This document shows, one piece after another, positions 1 through 7,995 of a stretch of DNA of 13,607 bases (positions are counted from its first letter, which is position 1; the number at the start of each line of letters is the position of its first letter). The notes under the pieces were generated by a model that did no database searches, was not told the origin of the DNA, and was given only the letters and a program-made list of their open reading frames with translations. Source of the DNA: Clostridiales bacterium. Lineage in GTDB: Bacteria > Bacillota > Clostridia > Lachnospirales > Lachnospiraceae. The DNA lies in contig JAATEU010000398.1 in NCBI GenBank assembly GCA_015655565.1, positions 1 through 13,607 on the forward strand. The letters are read 5' to 3'. The position numbers were made by a program, and so were the translations under genes.

Positions 1-116
1 GAGTAAAGTGTTGTAGTATTGAATATACCATGAATTTTGATAAGCGATAATAATCAGTATACTCCTTAATTCGCCTTGCAAGGTGTGGGACTCCAGAGTG
101 TGTCCTGCAAAAAGGA

Positions 117-629
117 ATGGGAGCACATATTCCCTTTGCCATGCACACCATGCTGGACTGTAAACCTGGTATTACAACCATAGCTAAACGAAATACAGGC
201 TATGATATTGTTAACAAACAGTTTGTAGACTATTTTGCAACAAGCTCTCAAGTAAACGTAATCTGCCGGGCAATTGCACAGAACAGTAAAAATCCTGAAG
301 CGGCTATGAAACTTTTGAATCTGATGTACTCGGATAAAGATGTAGTAACAACTTTGTCCTGGGGCATTGAAGGAACACACTACGTTTATATGGATGACGG
401 TTTTGTGACATATCCGGAGGGGGTAGATGATAAGACCTCCGGTTGGACGCTGAATACAAGCTGGATGATGAGTAATCAATTTTTAACACCGCTCTGGGAA
501 GGAGAGGATGCAGAACTCTGGAACAAGCAGAAAGCAGCCAATGATTCGGCGAAGAAGTCACAAGCACTTGGATATACTTTTGATGGCAGTAATGTTATAA
601 ATGGAGCCTTGACGCATATAATTATCTGA
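117..629 (+). pseudogene. Sugar-ABC transporter substrate-binding protein, C-terminal remnant (LplA/DUF3502 type)
   Basis: This is the C-terminal part of an extracellular carbohydrate-binding lipoprotein that would feed an ABC importer. The stretch from about residue 20 reads like the end of LplA/YtcQ-like proteins: AIAQNSKNPEAAMKLLN, GIEGTHYV, a TYPEGVD segment, WEGEDAELW and ALGYTFDGSNV. The signal peptide, lipobox and N-terminal lobe are absent; these proteins are usually around 500 residues and only about 160 remain. The ATG at 117 has no properly spaced ribosome site and is just the first ATG in the open frame. After TFDGSNV (about base 595) homology stops and the last ten codons are read-through into a permease gene in another frame. 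Bases 1-116 hold nothing I recognise. I am sure of the family, not of the sugar. Confidence 0.8.
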
Positions 630-1022
630 AATCCAATTCGGCAAGTCTCGTTAAGGCATATGGAGTAACAATATTTACTACGGTTATCGGTACCTCGGGG
701 AGTCTGTTAATTACTTCCATGCTGGGCTACGGCCTTTCACGAAGTGATTTGCCGGGGAGGAAAATCTTAAGCTTTATTGTGATTTTCACTTTATTATTTA
801 ATGGAGGATTAGTTCCGACATATCTTATGTACACGAAGATTTTTCACATAAAAAACACAATATGGGCGAAGATTCCCCCAACTTATTACTGAGTGGATTT
901 AATGTCATTCTTATGCGTTCCTGTTTTATAAACAGTATACCCCAATCTCTTATTGAAGCAGCGAGAATAGACGGTGCCAGGGAAATAAAGATTTATTCTA
1001 AAGTTGTTTTACCGCTTTCTAT
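593..1022 (+). pseudogene. Sugar-ABC transporter permease remnant (LplC/YtcP type)
   Basis: This is a fragment of the inner-membrane permease that partners with the binding protein above. The frame from 593 reads YKWSLDAYNYL, then TTVIGTSGSLLITSMLGYGLSR and LLFNGGLVPTYLMY, all typical of this family. Around 868-875 the reading frame changes at a run of five C residues; the next frame gives PNLLLSGFNVILMR, then the EAA-loop signature EAARIDGAREIKIYSKVVLPLS, which contacts the ATPase subunit. Homology ends after LPLS at about 1022, so both the N-terminus and the last membrane helices are missing. The 5' end is joined directly to the binding-protein gene, which implies a deletion of everything normally between them. 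The gene cannot make a working permease. Confidence 0.8.
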
Positions 1023-1141
1023 GCATGAACCTCAACTGTGTGACCAACCAGCGGAAGAAAGGTATTGTCCGCACCTACTCCCTTTACTGCGACACCTATA
1101 AAAAATACAGCAAGCTTGTTTATCCGGCGATTTGCTTGTGA
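1023..1141 (+). other. Unrecognised segment after the permease breakpoint
   Basis: Right after the last permease codon the sequence becomes richer in G and C than its surroundings. A frame opens at ATG 1025 and runs 38 codons to TGA at 1139-1141 (MNLNCVTNQRKKGIV at its start). I do not recognise the peptide, and there is no ribosome site. A second frame is open across 1023-1101 as the read-through of the permease. It may be the tail of another deleted gene or of a mobile element brought in by the rearrangement. No function is proposed. Confidence 0.3.
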
Positions 1142-1210
1142 ATGTCTGATTTTTGTTGTACTTTATGTTACAAATTACAAATTTTAAAATATTCTCCAAT
1201 ATAAAAACTG

Positions 1211-1239
1211 TTGACTTCGACTAAATAGTTTGATACAAT
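1211..1239 (+). promoter_or_regulatory. Sigma-A-type promoter of the bgl operon
   Basis: TTGACT at 1211-1216 and TACAAT at 1234-1239 are separated by 17 bases, one mismatch each from the consensus hexamers. Transcription would start near 1246, giving a leader of about 110 bases that contains the RAT and terminator described next. It is the only good promoter between the ABC remnant and the antiterminator gene. I found no convincing catabolite (cre) site over it. Confidence 0.8.
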
Positions 1240-1273
1240 GTTAAATGTAAGAGATCCATATACAATAAATTTA

Positions 1274-1302
1274 GGATTGTTACTGAAAAGGCGATACCTA
1301 GA
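1274..1302 (+). promoter_or_regulatory. Ribonucleic antiterminator (RAT) 1, LicT/BglG target
   Basis: The core TTGTTACTGAAAAGGC at 1277-1292, preceded by GGA, matches the family pattern GGATTGTTACTG...GGC of RATs bound by LicT/SacT/BglG proteins. Its 3' end (from 1297) overlaps the 5' arm of the following terminator, so the two structures exclude each other. The same 16-base core occurs at 2193-2208. Active dimeric antiterminator would stabilise this RNA hairpin and let transcription continue into its own gene. Confidence 0.85.
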
Positions 1303-1339
1303 TGACAAACATTTATATTGTTTGCATCTAGGTTTTTTT
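1296..1339 (+). terminator. Leader terminator controlled by RAT 1
   Basis: The arms CCTAGATG-A-CAAAC (1297-1310) and GTTTGCATCTAGG (1320-1332) form a 13-bp stem with one bulged A and a 9-base loop, followed by seven T residues (1333-1339). The stem end overlaps the RAT. The ribosome site of the antiterminator gene (AAAGGAGG, 1345-1352) follows directly. Confidence 0.88.
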
Positions 1340-1356
1340 GTCGAAAGGAGGGAGAT

Positions 1357-2190
1357 ATGAAAATTTATAAGAAGTTCAACAATAATGTTGTTCAAACTTA
1401 TGATGATGATTTGCAAGAAGTGATTGTGATTGGTTCAGGCATCGCATACAACAAACCCCCCGGCAGTTGGATCGATGACAGACGTATTGAAAAGAAGTTT
1501 GTATTTCAAGACACTTACCAGCAAGAAATGATATCTAAATTGTTAAAAGAAATTCCAATCGAACAGTTTGAGATCTCAGAAAAGATTATTTCGTTTGCAG
1601 AGGAATATTTAAAAACCTCTTTGAATGAAAGTATTCACGTTACTTTGGCTGATCATATCTCATTTGCTTTAACTAGGCTAAAAAACGGTTTTTCAATACA
1701 CAATCCGCTACTTTGGGATATTAATAATATGTATGAGAAAGAATATGTTGTTGGTTTGTATGCGTTGGATTTGATTCAGAAACAATTACACATTACAATG
1801 CCTGAGGACGAAGCTGGATTTATTGTTATGCATATAGTTAATGCGCAGTTAAATCAGCAAAATCTAGCAATTTCAAAAATTATGGAAATTACAGGCCAAA
1901 TCATAAAAATTGTAAAGTATCAATTGAATTTAAAAATACAAGAAGACTCCTTAATTTACAATCGTTTTTTGACACATTTAAAGTTTTTTGCTCAACGTAT
2001 CATTAAAAATGAACATGTAAGTTTTGGTGATGAAGAAATTATGAAGAGCTTTATTCAAAATTATCCTGATTCACATAAGGGAGCAAGCACTATTGCGAGA
2101 TTTGTAGAAGATAATTATGATTATCAAGTTAGTGATGAAGAAAAACTATATCTGGCAGTCCACTTACAAAGATTAATAAGAGGAGCATAG
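1357..2190 (+). CDS. licT: Transcription antiterminator, LicT/BglG family
   Basis: This is an RNA-binding antiterminator that senses PTS activity and switches on the operon. It has 277 residues when started at ATG 1357, which has AAAGGAGG four bases upstream. The frame is open to an ATG at 1318, but that codon lies inside the terminator loop. The N-terminal co-antiterminator (CAT) RNA-binding domain is residues 1-55 (MKIYKKFNNNVV, with QEVIVIGSGIAYNK), followed by two PRD domains. The four regulatory histidines are all present at 100 (LADHISFAL), 159 (VMHIVNA), 207 (LTHLKFF) and 269 (AVHLQRL), the same numbering as B. subtilis LicT. In this family PRD1 phosphorylation by the cognate EII inhibits and PRD2 phosphorylation by HPr activates. 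RAT 2 starts in its stop codon. The exact inducing sugar is inferred from the neighbours. Confidence 0.93.
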   Translation: MKIYKKFNNNVVQTYDDDLQEVIVIGSGIAYNKPPGSWIDDRRIEKKFVFQDTYQQEMISKLLKEIPIEQFEISEKIISFAEEYLKTSLNESIHVTLADHISFALTRLKNGFSIHNPLLWDINNMYEKEYVVGLYALDLIQKQLHITMPEDEAGFIVMHIVNAQLNQQNLAISKIMEITGQIIKIVKYQLNLKIQEDSLIYNRFLTHLKFFAQRIIKNEHVSFGDEEIMKSFIQNYPDSHKGASTIARFVEDNYDYQVSDEEKLYLAVHLQRLIRGA

Positions 2191-2218
2191 AGTTGTTACT
2201 GAAAAGGCAAAATCTATG
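2190..2218 (+). promoter_or_regulatory. Ribonucleic antiterminator (RAT) 2
   Basis: TTGTTACTGAAAAGGC at 2193-2208 is identical over 16 bases to the RAT 1 core. The element begins at the last base of the antiterminator stop codon and its end overlaps the left arm of the next terminator (from 2211). It gives the permease and glucosidase genes their own second checkpoint. Confidence 0.85.
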
Positions 2219-2256
2219 ATCAAAACTAAACTTTTTGTTTTGATTATAGATTTTTT
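2211..2256 (+). terminator. Intercistronic terminator controlled by RAT 2
   Basis: The arms AATCTATGATCAAAAC (2211-2226) and GTTTTGATTATAGATT (2237-2252) pair over 16 bp with a single G-U wobble and a 10-base loop. The last Ts of the right arm run into a T tract (2251-2256). This stops transcription between licT and bglP unless the antiterminator is active. Confidence 0.88.
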
Positions 2257-2277
2257 CTATTTAAAAGGAGGTTTACT

Positions 2278-4158
2278 ATGAATAACAAGGAAAAAGCGAG
2301 TTTAATATTAGTGGCAGTAGGAGGTGATAAGAATGTAAAGAGTCTTGTACATTGTGCAACACGGTTAAGATTTGAATTATATGACAACCGATTGGCAAAT
2401 GAGAAGACACTGAATGAAATTCCAGGGATTCAGGGAGTCGTTTTCCGTACCAGTCAATTGCAATTAATTATTGGTCAAGGTGAGGTTGAGCGTTATTACA
2501 AAGAGGTAAGTAGTTTGTTGTCCTCATCGGATGCAAAGGAAAATATAGAAGTAAAAGTAAAAAGTGAGTTTAGTGTTAAAAGGTTAGTTGATGTATTTTT
2601 AGAAACTCTTTCTAATATATTTGCGCCAGTCATACCTGCAATTGTTGGGTGTGGGATGTTAATGGGAATATTATATTCTTTGCAGACACTTGGGTGGATT
2701 AATCCATCTTCTACCCTCTACCAATTTTTAAATATATTCAGTAATGCAGCATTTTATTTTTTGCCAATCTATTTGGCATTTAGTTGTGGTCAGAGATTTG
2801 GCTGTAATCCTTATGTGGCTGCTGTATTGGGCGGCATTATAATTCATCCGACATTTATTGAAATGGTAAATAATGGGAGTTCAATTATGGATTTGGGATT
2901 TATTCAGATTACTTTAAAGAACTACTCTAGTTCAGTTGTTCCAATAATACTTTCTGTTTATTTTATGTCGTGGATAGAAAAAGGACTAAAACGTATCGTT
3001 CCTAAAATGATTGCACTTATTGTTACTCCAACAGTAACATTATTTGTTAGTGGAATTGTTGCATTGTGGCTATTGGCTCCATTAGGAGAAAATGTCGGCA
3101 ATTTTATAGCTAATGTATTCTTAAGTATTTACAGTCACTTTGGTTTCATTGGAGGAATAGTTTTAGGTTCATTATATCCATTCATACTTGCTACTGGAAT
3201 GCAAGTAGCATTTACACCTATTACAGTGATGAATCTATCATCATTGGGTTATGATTTCGTCTATCCTCTAGTTGCAGCTTCGAATGCAGCAATGGCTGCT
3301 GCTGCGATCTATATTTTCTTTAGAACAAAGAATAAAGAATTGAAATCACTTGCAGCTTCAACAGGAATTTCAGCATTAATAGGTGTAACTGAACCTGTGT
3401 TCTTTGGGATTGTAGCAAGATTTAAGAAAGTTTTGTATGCAGTTATGATAGGCGGAGCTGTAGGCGGAGTCATCATGGGATTATTTAATGTAACTTATGG
3501 TGGATTTGGATTTGTACCATTTGGTACAATTATTTTAGCTTTCGGACCAACTTTTGTTTATTATATATTAGGAGTATTTGCTTCTATGATTACAACTGTT
3601 GTGATACTTCACTTTACTGGATTCGAGGCAAAAGATAAAACTCAAAATATCTCAAAAGATAAAGTAAACAATGACTTAGGAAATAAAAAGCAAGCTAATT
3701 TTACTATAAAGAGTCCCACTGACGGTGAGGTGATTCCTTTATCCGAGGTTGATGATCCCGCTTTTTCACAAGGACATATAGGAGAAGGTATTGCTATAAT
3801 TCCCTCAAAGAATATAATATACGCTCCTTGCAATGGTAAAATTGTTGTATTATATCCCAGTAAGCATGCGTTGGGAATATCTGTTGATAATCTGGAAATT
3901 TTAATTCATGTAGGAATTAATACTGTAAAAATGAATGGATTAGGATTTTCTACCTTTGTAAAAGAAGGTGACTTTGTGAAGGAAGGAGATAAGCTAATTG
4001 AGTTTGATCAAGAGGAAATAAAAAAGTGTGGGTTTGCTCCAACTGTTATGATGATTGTTACTAGACGCGAAAATTATACACTGCAAATATCACAAATTCA
4101 AAATAAAACAGATCATAATCAAGATCTTATATACATTTATGAAAAGGAGAATGAATAA
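2278..4158 (+). CDS. bglP: PTS beta-glucoside transporter EIIBCA
   Basis: This membrane permease takes up and phosphorylates beta-glucosides (salicin/arbutin/cellobiose type) using phosphate from HPr. At 626 residues it has the usual length and B-C-A order. The EIIB domain (about 1-85) carries the phosphocysteine C26 in HCATRLRFEL. EIIC (about 100-455) has repeated membrane helices, the loop FRTKNKELKSLAAS, and the substrate-site motif GVTEP at 369-373. After a short polar linker, EIIA (about 475-626) shows TDGEVIPLSEV, GIAIIP and the phosphohistidine H544 in LIHVGINTV. AAAGGAGG at 2264-2271 fixes the ATG. It sits behind RAT 2 and ends at TAA directly followed by the next ATG. As in other bgl systems, its EIIB should also phosphorylate and inhibit LicT when substrate is missing. 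All active residues are intact. The exact sugar cannot be read from the sequence. Confidence 0.93.
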   Translation: MNNKEKASLILVAVGGDKNVKSLVHCATRLRFELYDNRLANEKTLNEIPGIQGVVFRTSQLQLIIGQGEVERYYKEVSSLLSSSDAKENIEVKVKSEFSVKRLVDVFLETLSNIFAPVIPAIVGCGMLMGILYSLQTLGWINPSSTLYQFLNIFSNAAFYFLPIYLAFSCGQRFGCNPYVAAVLGGIIIHPTFIEMVNNGSSIMDLGFIQITLKNYSSSVVPIILSVYFMSWIEKGLKRIVPKMIALIVTPTVTLFVSGIVALWLLAPLGENVGNFIANVFLSIYSHFGFIGGIVLGSLYPFILATGMQVAFTPITVMNLSSLGYDFVYPLVAASNAAMAAAAIYIFFRTKNKELKSLAASTGISALIGVTEPVFFGIVARFKKVLYAVMIGGAVGGVIMGLFNVTYGGFGFVPFGTIILAFGPTFVYYILGVFASMITTVVILHFTGFEAKDKTQNISKDKVNNDLGNKKQANFTIKSPTDGEVIPLSEVDDPAFSQGHIGEGIAIIPSKNIIYAPCNGKIVVLYPSKHALGISVDNLEILIHVGINTVKMNGLGFSTFVKEGDFVKEGDKLIEFDQEEIKKCGFAPTVMMIVTRRENYTLQISQIQNKTDHNQDLIYIYEKENE

Positions 4159-5604
<1,446 letters not shown>

Positions 5605-5915
5605 TTAGAAACCCGAGAGTTAGACAGATTTATCTTAAATTATGGAGTATTGGTATCTGCAGATGTAAAATATGTTGATAGTTTTCAAGGACAGAGCCAG
5701 TTTCTTTTGGTTTCCGCCCCTGCCTGTATTATAATACAATCCCGGTTTTAATTTCCTCGAATTCAAGGGAATTAAAAATGAGGCGGACTAACCTGCTTCG
5801 TATTATTGGTCGAACAGTGGACAGAAAGGCCAATTTTAACCATTGAAAGAATTTTTTTAGCTTTCAGTTTAAGGCTTAAAATGAAAAATAAAATTATCAA
5901 TTTTTATTTAGCGGA
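5605..5915. other. Gene-free stretch with palindromes
   Basis: No gene is recognisable here on either strand. Three symmetrical elements can be seen: a perfect 14-bp palindrome TGTATTATAATACA (5725-5738); a hairpin with a 12-bp stem including one G-U pair (5746-5757 with 5766-5777, 8-base loop); and outer TCCGCC/GGCGGA arms (5713-5718, 5782-5787) that enclose both. A weaker TGAAAG/CTTTCA pair lies near 5850-5870 around a T run. None has the shape of a clean terminator for bglH. They could be remains of a mobile element end or operators of a lost gene. Confidence 0.4.
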
Positions 5916-5944
5916 TTGAAATGAAAACTAAAAAATGTTATACT
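5916..5944 (+). promoter_or_regulatory. Sigma-A-type promoter in front of the fic remnant
   Basis: TTGAAA (5916-5921) and TATACT (5939-5944) with a 17-base spacer. A GGAGG ribosome site (5963-5967) and a GTG start (5976) follow at proper distances. It still looks functional although the gene behind it is dead. Confidence 0.65.
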
Positions 5945-5982
5945 CACTTTAGAGGACGAAACGGAGGAATCTGAAGTGAGTA
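5941..5982. repeat. Perfect 9-bp inverted repeat, possible operator
   Basis: TACTCACTT (5941-5949) and AAGTGAGTA (5974-5982) are exact inverse complements, 33 bp centre to centre, about three helical turns. The left copy overlaps the -10 box and the right copy covers the GTG start codon. Because transcription should begin near 5951, the left arm would not be in the RNA, so binding of a dimer or looped tetramer to DNA fits better than an RNA hairpin. The binding protein is unknown. Confidence 0.5.
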
Positions 5983-6187
5983 TAAATCGCGCAGGACAAA
6001 ATATAATGATGAGCTGATTTTTTTAATATCAGAGGCGAATAGAAATATAGGAAGATTGGATGAAGTAACAGATACGCTCATATCTCCCAGCTATTTTGTA
6101 TATATGTATGCATGAAAAGAAGCAACTTTATCATCACAAATAGAGGGAACTCAGGCAATGCATAAATGGGAATTAAATACGCTATAA
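5976..6187 (+). pseudogene. Fic-family protein, N-terminal remnant
   Basis: Fic proteins transfer AMP or other groups onto target proteins. Only the N-terminal (Fic_N) region is left. The GTG at 5976 with GGAGG upstream gives SINRAGQNI, the usual start of this family. The next conserved block, expected some twenty residues later after the FIP..PLPP segment, appears at once but in a different frame from 6005: NDELIFLISEANRNIGRLD, then FVYMYA-stop-KEATLSSQIEGTQA. The in-frame TGA at 6113-6115 stands where the family has Arg (MYVRKEA), suggesting CGA to TGA. Homology fades after GTQA and the catalytic HPFxxGNGR motif is absent. A deletion, a frameshift, a stop codon and the lost catalytic domain make this a pseudogene. 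Confidence 0.8.
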
Positions 6188-6262
6188 TATTTATTTAAAA
6201 AAGCGGACATTTAATATTGCAATTTTCAGTGTGTTTTATTGAAGTAATTGTTGTGAAAAATT

Positions 6263-6291
6263 TTGAATTTTATCAAGAAGTAGTTTATAAT
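6263..6291 (+). promoter_or_regulatory. Promoter of the GntR regulator gene
   Basis: TTGAAT (6263-6268) and a perfect TATAAT (6286-6291) with a 17-base spacer, about 57 bases before the GntR start codon. The palindrome found at 7262-7290 is not repeated here, so there is no visible sign of self-repression. Confidence 0.7.
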
Positions 6292-6347
6292 AAATATAAT
6301 TGGTTGCCTGGAAAAAAAATAAGAAAGGGACTAATTTCTGAAAGAAA

Positions 6348-7076
6348 ATGGAGCATTTTGTAGAGTTATCAGAAAAGATCACCAAACAATTGTATCAAGA
6401 AATATTATCAGGACAATATAAAAATGAAAAAAAGCTTCCGCCTGAAGCAGATCTTGCTTTGAAATATGGAGTCAGCAGAACATTAATAAGAGATTGTCTT
6501 TCTGTTTTGGACAGAGAAGGTGTAATAACCAGAAAACATGGCGTTGGCTCAATAATTAATCATTATGTTTTAGATGCTAAAAATAGATTTGACCTTGTAC
6601 AGGAATTTATTGAGATGGTTCAAAATGTAGGATTGAAACCTGAAGTTGCATATTCAAAAGCAGAAAAAATAGATAGTGATGAAGATATTGCAAAACGGCT
6701 TCAAATCGAATGCGGAGAACCTGTTTTTCAAGTAGAGAAAATTATTACAGCGAATGGAAAACCTGTGATTGACTGTTTGGATTATGTGGCATTCAAGCAT
6801 GTTAAAAGTGAAGACAACGATTATATTAAATTAGAGGAATCTATTTTTGAGTTTTTAGAGAAATATTATCAGGAAAATATTTATATGAGTTTATCAGATG
6901 TGTATGCTTATGCCGCAGACCATAGGATAGCTAAGATATTTCAGATTGCTGAAGGTACACCGCTTTTGCATTTGAGGGAAGTTGGTTATAATTTATATGG
7001 ACAGCCGCAACTTTATGGCAAAGTATACTATATGAATGAAATACTGCAACTAAAAGTATTAAGAAAAAAAATGTAA
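6348..7076 (+). CDS. GntR-family (HutC/UTRA) transcription regulator
   Basis: This is a sugar-responsive DNA-binding repressor of 242 residues. Residues 8-72 form the GntR winged helix: LYQEILSGQY, the KLPPEADLALKYGVSRTLIR region with the recognition helix around 42-55, and GVITRKHGVGSII. The UTRA effector-binding domain fills about 98-236 (ECGEPVFQVEKI, GTPLLHLREVGYN, YGKVYYMNEI). An in-frame stop at 6339 makes the ATG at 6348 the first possible start. The Shine-Dalgarno match is poor: AAGGGA ends 17 bases upstream, so translation may be weak. It stands alone, with its own promoter and a terminator. A promoter plus a 29-bp palindrome of GntR type lies about 185 bp after its stop codon, ahead of a GH2 remnant, which is the likely target. 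The effector is unknown. Confidence 0.9.
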   Translation: MEHFVELSEKITKQLYQEILSGQYKNEKKLPPEADLALKYGVSRTLIRDCLSVLDREGVITRKHGVGSIINHYVLDAKNRFDLVQEFIEMVQNVGLKPEVAYSKAEKIDSDEDIAKRLQIECGEPVFQVEKIITANGKPVIDCLDYVAFKHVKSEDNDYIKLEESIFEFLEKYYQENIYMSLSDVYAYAADHRIAKIFQIAEGTPLLHLREVGYNLYGQPQLYGKVYYMNEILQLKVLRKKM

Positions 7077-7084
7077 TAGTTATT

Positions 7085-7160
7085 AAAAGTCCAGTCCAGT
7101 GATATTGATGAATATGATAGTTAGGTATTCATTTATGTAAACTGAACCGGACTTTTATAT
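7085..7160 (+). terminator. Probable terminator after the GntR gene
   Basis: The arms 7085-7100 (AAAAGTCCAGTCCAGT) and 7141-7156 (ACTGAACCGGACTTTT) pair at 14 of 16 positions around a 40-base loop; the T-rich end TTTTATATT follows. The A run on the left would also let it act on the opposite strand. The long loop lowers certainty. Confidence 0.55.
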
Positions 7161-7226
7161 TATGATTTGATTTTGTTAAGTATAAATCTCCAATACAAAA
7201 ATAATAGAAAAAATTTGGAATATATA

Positions 7227-7255
7227 TTGACAATATGAAAAATGAGTGTAATAAT
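7227..7255 (+). promoter_or_regulatory. Strong sigma-A-type promoter, now without an intact gene
   Basis: A perfect TTGACA (7227-7232) is followed after 17 bases by AATAAT (7250-7255). Transcription would start near 7262, at the first base of the palindrome. The only coding sequence behind it is a truncated GH2 gene. Confidence 0.75.
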
Positions 7256-7261
7256 AAAGCC

Positions 7262-7290
7262 ATTCAAAATAGGTAATACCTATTTTGAAT
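7262..7290. promoter_or_regulatory. Perfect 29-bp palindrome, candidate GntR operator
   Basis: ATTCAAAATAGGTA (7262-7275) and TACCTATTTTGAAT (7277-7290) are exact inverse complements around one central A. It covers the expected transcription start of the promoter at 7227-7255, a classic repressor position. The central GGTA.TACC symmetry resembles operators of HutC-subfamily GntR proteins, and the only such regulator in the window is encoded just upstream. It lacks a loop and T tract, so it is not a terminator. The link to this GntR is inference. Confidence 0.7.
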
Positions 7291-7303
7291 ACAATTATAC
7301 CGT

Positions 7304-7608
7304 TATCCTAAAAATTTTGAATCATTACTATATGTATCCCAGATAATTCAGGCAGAAGGAATCCGGTATGGTGTAGAGCATTGGAGAAGTATTTATGGAC
7401 GCTGTATGGGTACGATTTACTGGCAGTTAAATGACTGTTGGCCGGCAGCTTCTTGGGCAAGTATTGATTCTTGTGGTCGTTGGAAAGCATTCATTATTTC
7501 TGCAAAAAATTCTTTGCACCGGTTTTAGTTTCTGTGAATGATAAAGCCAAAAAAATACAGGCAGTAGTTACGAATGATTTAAATCAGAAGGAAGAGTTGC
7601 TACGGTGA
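7304..7608 (+). pseudogene. GH2 beta-mannosidase-like enzyme, C-terminal remnant
   Basis: This is a piece of a cytoplasmic glycoside hydrolase of the beta-mannosidase subgroup of GH2. The frame from 7304 reads YPKNFESLLYVSQIIQAEG, IRYGVEHWRSIYGRCMG, then TIYWQLNDCWPAASWASID and GRWKA, the hallmark stretch of that subgroup (WQLNDCWP...SW). At 7490-7491 one base is missing relative to the expected HYF.KKFFAPVLVSV; that continuation appears from 7492 in the next frame and ends at TGA 7606-7608. Some 700 N-terminal residues of the usual 800 or more, including the catalytic acid/base, are absent, replaced directly by the promoter/palindrome region. The deletion plus frameshift make it dead. It was probably the GntR-controlled gene. 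Confidence 0.82.
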
Positions 7609-7995
7609 GGACAGCCATAAAAGGTCTTGCCATGAGAAGAAGAATCTCCGCAGCAAATCATTTTGTTAATGGTTTCGATAGCTGATAATCTATAAAATTT
7701 TACTTTTGAATATAAAAATGGACTTGTGATTATATAGTTTTGGTATTATACTGTTTTATAATTAATCTGGTGTTTAAAATCTGATTCTATGTTAGATTAC
7801 TTATTTCTAATATGTTATATAGAGTTGAACGGCAAAATTCTTTATTTCTTGTGCCAAGATATAACACAGAATAAATAATGAACGAAACATATAATATTGA
7901 AATTTAATCCAAATCAATAGAAAAGCACAGAGTGGTTTTATTTTCATGATTTTGCAGTTCAAACCGGAATTACAAATTTAGATTTTTAATTTTCC
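7609..7995. other. Gene-free AT-rich stretch
   Basis: I find no gene, repeat or RNA here. The only feature worth noting is a possible promoter, TTGTGA (7724-7729) and TATACT (7747-7752) with a 17-base spacer, which could serve the two-component genes some 420 bases downstream. In DNA this AT-rich such matches arise easily, so support is weak. Confidence 0.35.

Noticed and set aside
66..479. Long open frame on the minus strand across the sugar-binding remnant
   Set aside because: It lies opposite a frame with clear family homology, has no ribosome site and its peptide resembles nothing I know.
862..1101. Independent 79-codon gene
   Set aside because: Its first part is the frameshifted permease EAA-loop region and its end is read-through past the breakpoint.
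1280..1300. cre (CcpA) site overlapping the first RAT
   Set aside because: The resemblance needs an extra base in the consensus and the position is explained by the RAT.
1318..1356. Earlier ATG extending LicT by 13 residues
   Set aside because: It falls in the terminator stem-loop, has no ribosome site, and starting at 1357 gives the exact LicT histidine numbering.
7262..7290. Reading the palindrome as a terminator
   Set aside because: It has a one-base centre with no loop and no T tract, and it lies over the +1 of a strong promoter.
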